Below, in pieces: positions 60,903 to 62,550 of a DNA stretch of 62,550 nucleotides. The notes under the pieces are model-generated. The model saw only the letters and a program-made list of their open reading frames with translations. It was not told the DNA's origin and searched no databases. Position numbers and translations under genes: made by a program. Source of the DNA: Ralstonia sp. TCR112 (lineage in GTDB: Bacteria > Pseudomonadota > Gammaproteobacteria > Burkholderiales > Burkholderiaceae). The stretch is taken from assembly GCF_007997035.1 (NCBI RefSeq), contig NZ_VOSS01000020.1, forward strand, positions 1 to 62,550, in the 5' to 3' direction. Every line of letters starts with the position of its first letter. The first letter of the stretch is position 1.

Positions 60903-62078
60903 TCAGCCGATCAGAGGCAGCTGGGCCGCGGCATGGCGCAGCCGCCCGCCGACCACGGCGGCCACCACGCGCGGCAGGCCTGGGCGGCGGTCATCCACCA
61001 CGATGGCGTCAGCGCGCAGGCCGGTTGCCAGCGTGCCGCGATCCGTCAGCCCTGCGGCTTCAGCGGGGTTGGCGGCCACCAGCGCCCACGCCTTGTCCAG
61101 CGGCACCACGCCGCGCTCGGCCAGCTTGAATGGTGCGGCCAGCAGCGCCGGGTAGTAATAGTCGGATGCCAGCACGGTACCCAGGCCGGCCGCCACCATG
61201 GCCGCCGCATTCGGCGCGCCGTTGTGACTGCCGCCGCGCACCACGTTGGGCGCCCCGAAGACGATATGCCCCCCATGAGCGCGCGCCGCCCGCGCAACAT
61301 CCTCGGTCAACGGAAATTCCGTCACGGTGCAGCCGTGCGCGTGAAAGGTGTTGCGCGTGGCAATGTCGGGTTCATCGTGTGAAGCCATGCGAATGCCGCG
61401 TTGCTGCGCCGCCCGCGCGAGCGTGCCGGTCACTTCGCCGAGCCGCGTGGCATTGACTGCGGCGGCATGCAGACGTGCGAGGAACGTGTCGATGTCGCAC
61501 TCGGCGCGATCGGCGTATTGTGCGAGCTTGCGCGCGTCGCCCAGCTTGTCGCGCATCCCCGGCAGGTGATCGTTGAACGACAGGAAGTGCACGCGGCCGG
61601 CATCCATCCAGGCCAGCGCATCGGCAACGCCGTCGGCGTGGTGCAACTCGAAGCGCAGGTGCATCAGGTGCTGCGCGCCCAGGTGCGGCCGCATCGCATC
61701 AAGGGTATCGAGCATGCGCTGCGCATAGGTGCGCCCGCGCAGGCCGCCTTCCCACGAATACGTCACGCCGTGGAATTCGGTGGTGATGCCGCTGGCAAGC
61801 AATTGGCCGTCAACGTCAGCGAGGGCGGTCTCGTACGGAAAGGCCACGCCGGGGCGCGGCATGACGGCGCGTTCGAAGGCATCGCCGTGCAGGTCGACGA
61901 TGCCGGGCAGGACCAGCAGGTCGCCGCAGTCCATCATCCCGCGCGTCGGGCGGGCATCACACGCGGCGATCTGCCCATCGCGGAAGTGCACGGCGGCTTC
62001 CACCAGCCCGCCGGGCAGGAGGGTACGCCGCGAAATCAGGCCGGCTACGTGGCCGACGGAAGACGAAAACGATTGCAT
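60903..62078 (-). CDS. phnM: Alpha-D-ribose 1-methylphosphonate 5-triphosphate diphosphatase PhnM
   Basis: A 391-residue amidohydrolase-fold metal enzyme of the C-P lyase pathway that releases pyrophosphate from the triphosphate intermediate. Metal-site features are GIVDLHGDAFE, FHGVTYSWEGG, MASHDEPD and ASDYYYPALL. I chose ATG 62078 (MQSFSSSVGHV); the frame extends to 62156 but without homology. DUF1045 follows. No phnGHIJKL genes are in the window. Confidence 0.92.
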   Translation of the reverse strand: MQSFSSSVGHVAGLISRRTLLPGGLVEAAVHFRDGQIAACDARPTRGMMDCGDLLVLPGIVDLHGDAFERAVMPRPGVAFPYETALADVDGQLLASGITTEFHGVTYSWEGGLRGRTYAQRMLDTLDAMRPHLGAQHLMHLRFELHHADGVADALAWMDAGRVHFLSFNDHLPGMRDKLGDARKLAQYADRAECDIDTFLARLHAAAVNATRLGEVTGTLARAAQQRGIRMASHDEPDIATRNTFHAHGCTVTEFPLTEDVARAARAHGGHIVFGAPNVVRGGSHNGAPNAAAMVAAGLGTVLASDYYYPALLAAPFKLAERGVVPLDKAWALVAANPAEAAGLTDRGTLATGLRADAIVVDDRRPGLPRVVAAVVGGRLRHAAAQLPLIG

Positions 62079-62218
62079 AAGGCCCAGGTGCGAACAGTTG
62101 CGCAGGAACGTCGTGCGGGCATTGTGCCGCAACTGACGTGCCGCTTGACCGCACATCGGCCATTTGCCCCACCCTGAAGTAGGGAGAGGCAGTCAAACGC
62201 CTTAACTTTCCCGACACG

Positions 62219-62550
62219 ATGGTCGATATCGTGAAAAACAACCCAGATATGGACGCCACCTCTGCTGGGCGGCCTGACCGTCCCGAACCGGATGTAATCG
62301 ACCAGGACAGCCCCAGGCCGCTGCCGCTCGCTGACGACCGCTACGAGGCGCTCGTCCGGCAAATGCCGGATGCGCTGTACATCGTGGCGGACGACATCAT
62401 CGTTTTCGTCAACGAGGCGGGCGTGCGGCTGTTTGGCGCCCAGACGGCGCGCGACATCGTCGGTCACGAGCTGGACGAGTTCGTGCACGACAACTCGCTG
62501 CACCTCGCCCGCCAGCGCCGGGAGTGGATGGTCACGCACGGTGCAGGCTT
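62219..62550 (+). CDS. PAS-domain sensor protein, N-terminal part (3' end outside window)
   Basis: From ATG 62219 the frame stays open to the window end (110 residues). After a charged, disordered first 40 residues, a PAS domain begins: RYEALVRQMPDALYIVADD, then IIVFVNEAGVRLFGAQTARDIVG and ELDEFVH. The output domain (kinase, GGDEF or EAL) is not visible. Other starts at GTG 62231 or ATG 62252 are possible. It is divergent from phnM. Confidence 0.8.
   Translation, partial: MVDIVKNNPDMDATSAGRPDRPEPDVIDQDSPRPLPLADDRYEALVRQMPDALYIVADDIIVFVNEAGVRLFGAQTARDIVGHELDEFVHDNSLHLARQRREWMVTHGAG

Overview
The window looks like a chromosomal segment of a high-GC beta-proteobacterium of the Burkholderiaceae, most likely Ralstonia (R. 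pickettii-like clade; the species is an inference). The reasons are the gene order recA-recX-DUF2889-sucC-sucD-terC-pilA, the order pgk-pyk-fba-purC-purE-purK-sua5, the style of the proteins and the codon use. Most of the sequence is ordinary core genome. No insertion sequence, prophage, CRISPR array or rRNA operon is visible. There is one tRNA, tRNA-Met(CAT).

Layout. 1-7.9 kb: the low-complexity tail of a probable RNA helicase, the SrkA kinase, a pirin/LysR divergent pair, a structured intergenic RNA candidate ending in a strong terminator, an OmpR-type response regulator, a cupin, an SRPBCC protein, a flavin monooxygenase and a HypT-like LysR regulator. 8-13.8 kb: an MFS transporter with an aspartoacylase-like enzyme, then a TetR regulator divergent from a Baeyer-Villiger monooxygenase and an alpha/beta hydrolase, then tRNA-Met. 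13.9-23.3 kb: an MHS-type MFS carrier with an unusual periplasmic insert. Next comes the acetate uptake cluster (DUF485, ActP, a cNMP/CBS/DUF294 nucleotidyltransferase and a DnaQ-like exonuclease), facing a TctDE-like two-component system whose last gene is an orphan DUF4212 small symporter subunit. 23.3-29.2 kb: SOS-controlled recA, recX, DUF2889, sucCD and terC. 29.2-33.2 kb: three type IV pilin genes around a PglL-type O-oligosaccharyltransferase, two of them behind sigma-54-like promoters.

33.2-41.2 kb: moaC, a BepA-like M48 protease, a YheT-like hydrolase, an NTF2-like protein, waaF, a CHCC zinc protein, azlCD and rarD. 41.3-49.1 kb: lower glycolysis (pgk, pyk, fba) followed by purine synthesis (purC, purE, purK) and the tRNA t6A enzyme Sua5/TsaC. 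49.2-53.7 kb: a GDSL lipoprotein, a TPR protein, mobB and dacB. 53.8-57.3 kb: a bacterial NHEJ pair (three-domain LigD and Ku). 57.5-62.6 kb: an MFS carrier, a 13-residue-repeat exported protein, an exported hypothetical, a DUF1045/PhnM pair and the start of a PAS protein.

Three genes (dacB, the yheT-like hydrolase and the 3' end of ku) each appear to lack a single base. Two of these sites lie in short G/C runs, so sequencing error is as likely as real mutation. The most interesting unexplained items are the structured RNA candidate at about 3.5-3.7 kb, the nucleotidyltransferase/exonuclease pair attached to ActP, the DUF4212 subunit coupled to a sensor kinase, the periplasmic insert in the MFS carrier, and the KFDPYSQGAK repeat protein.
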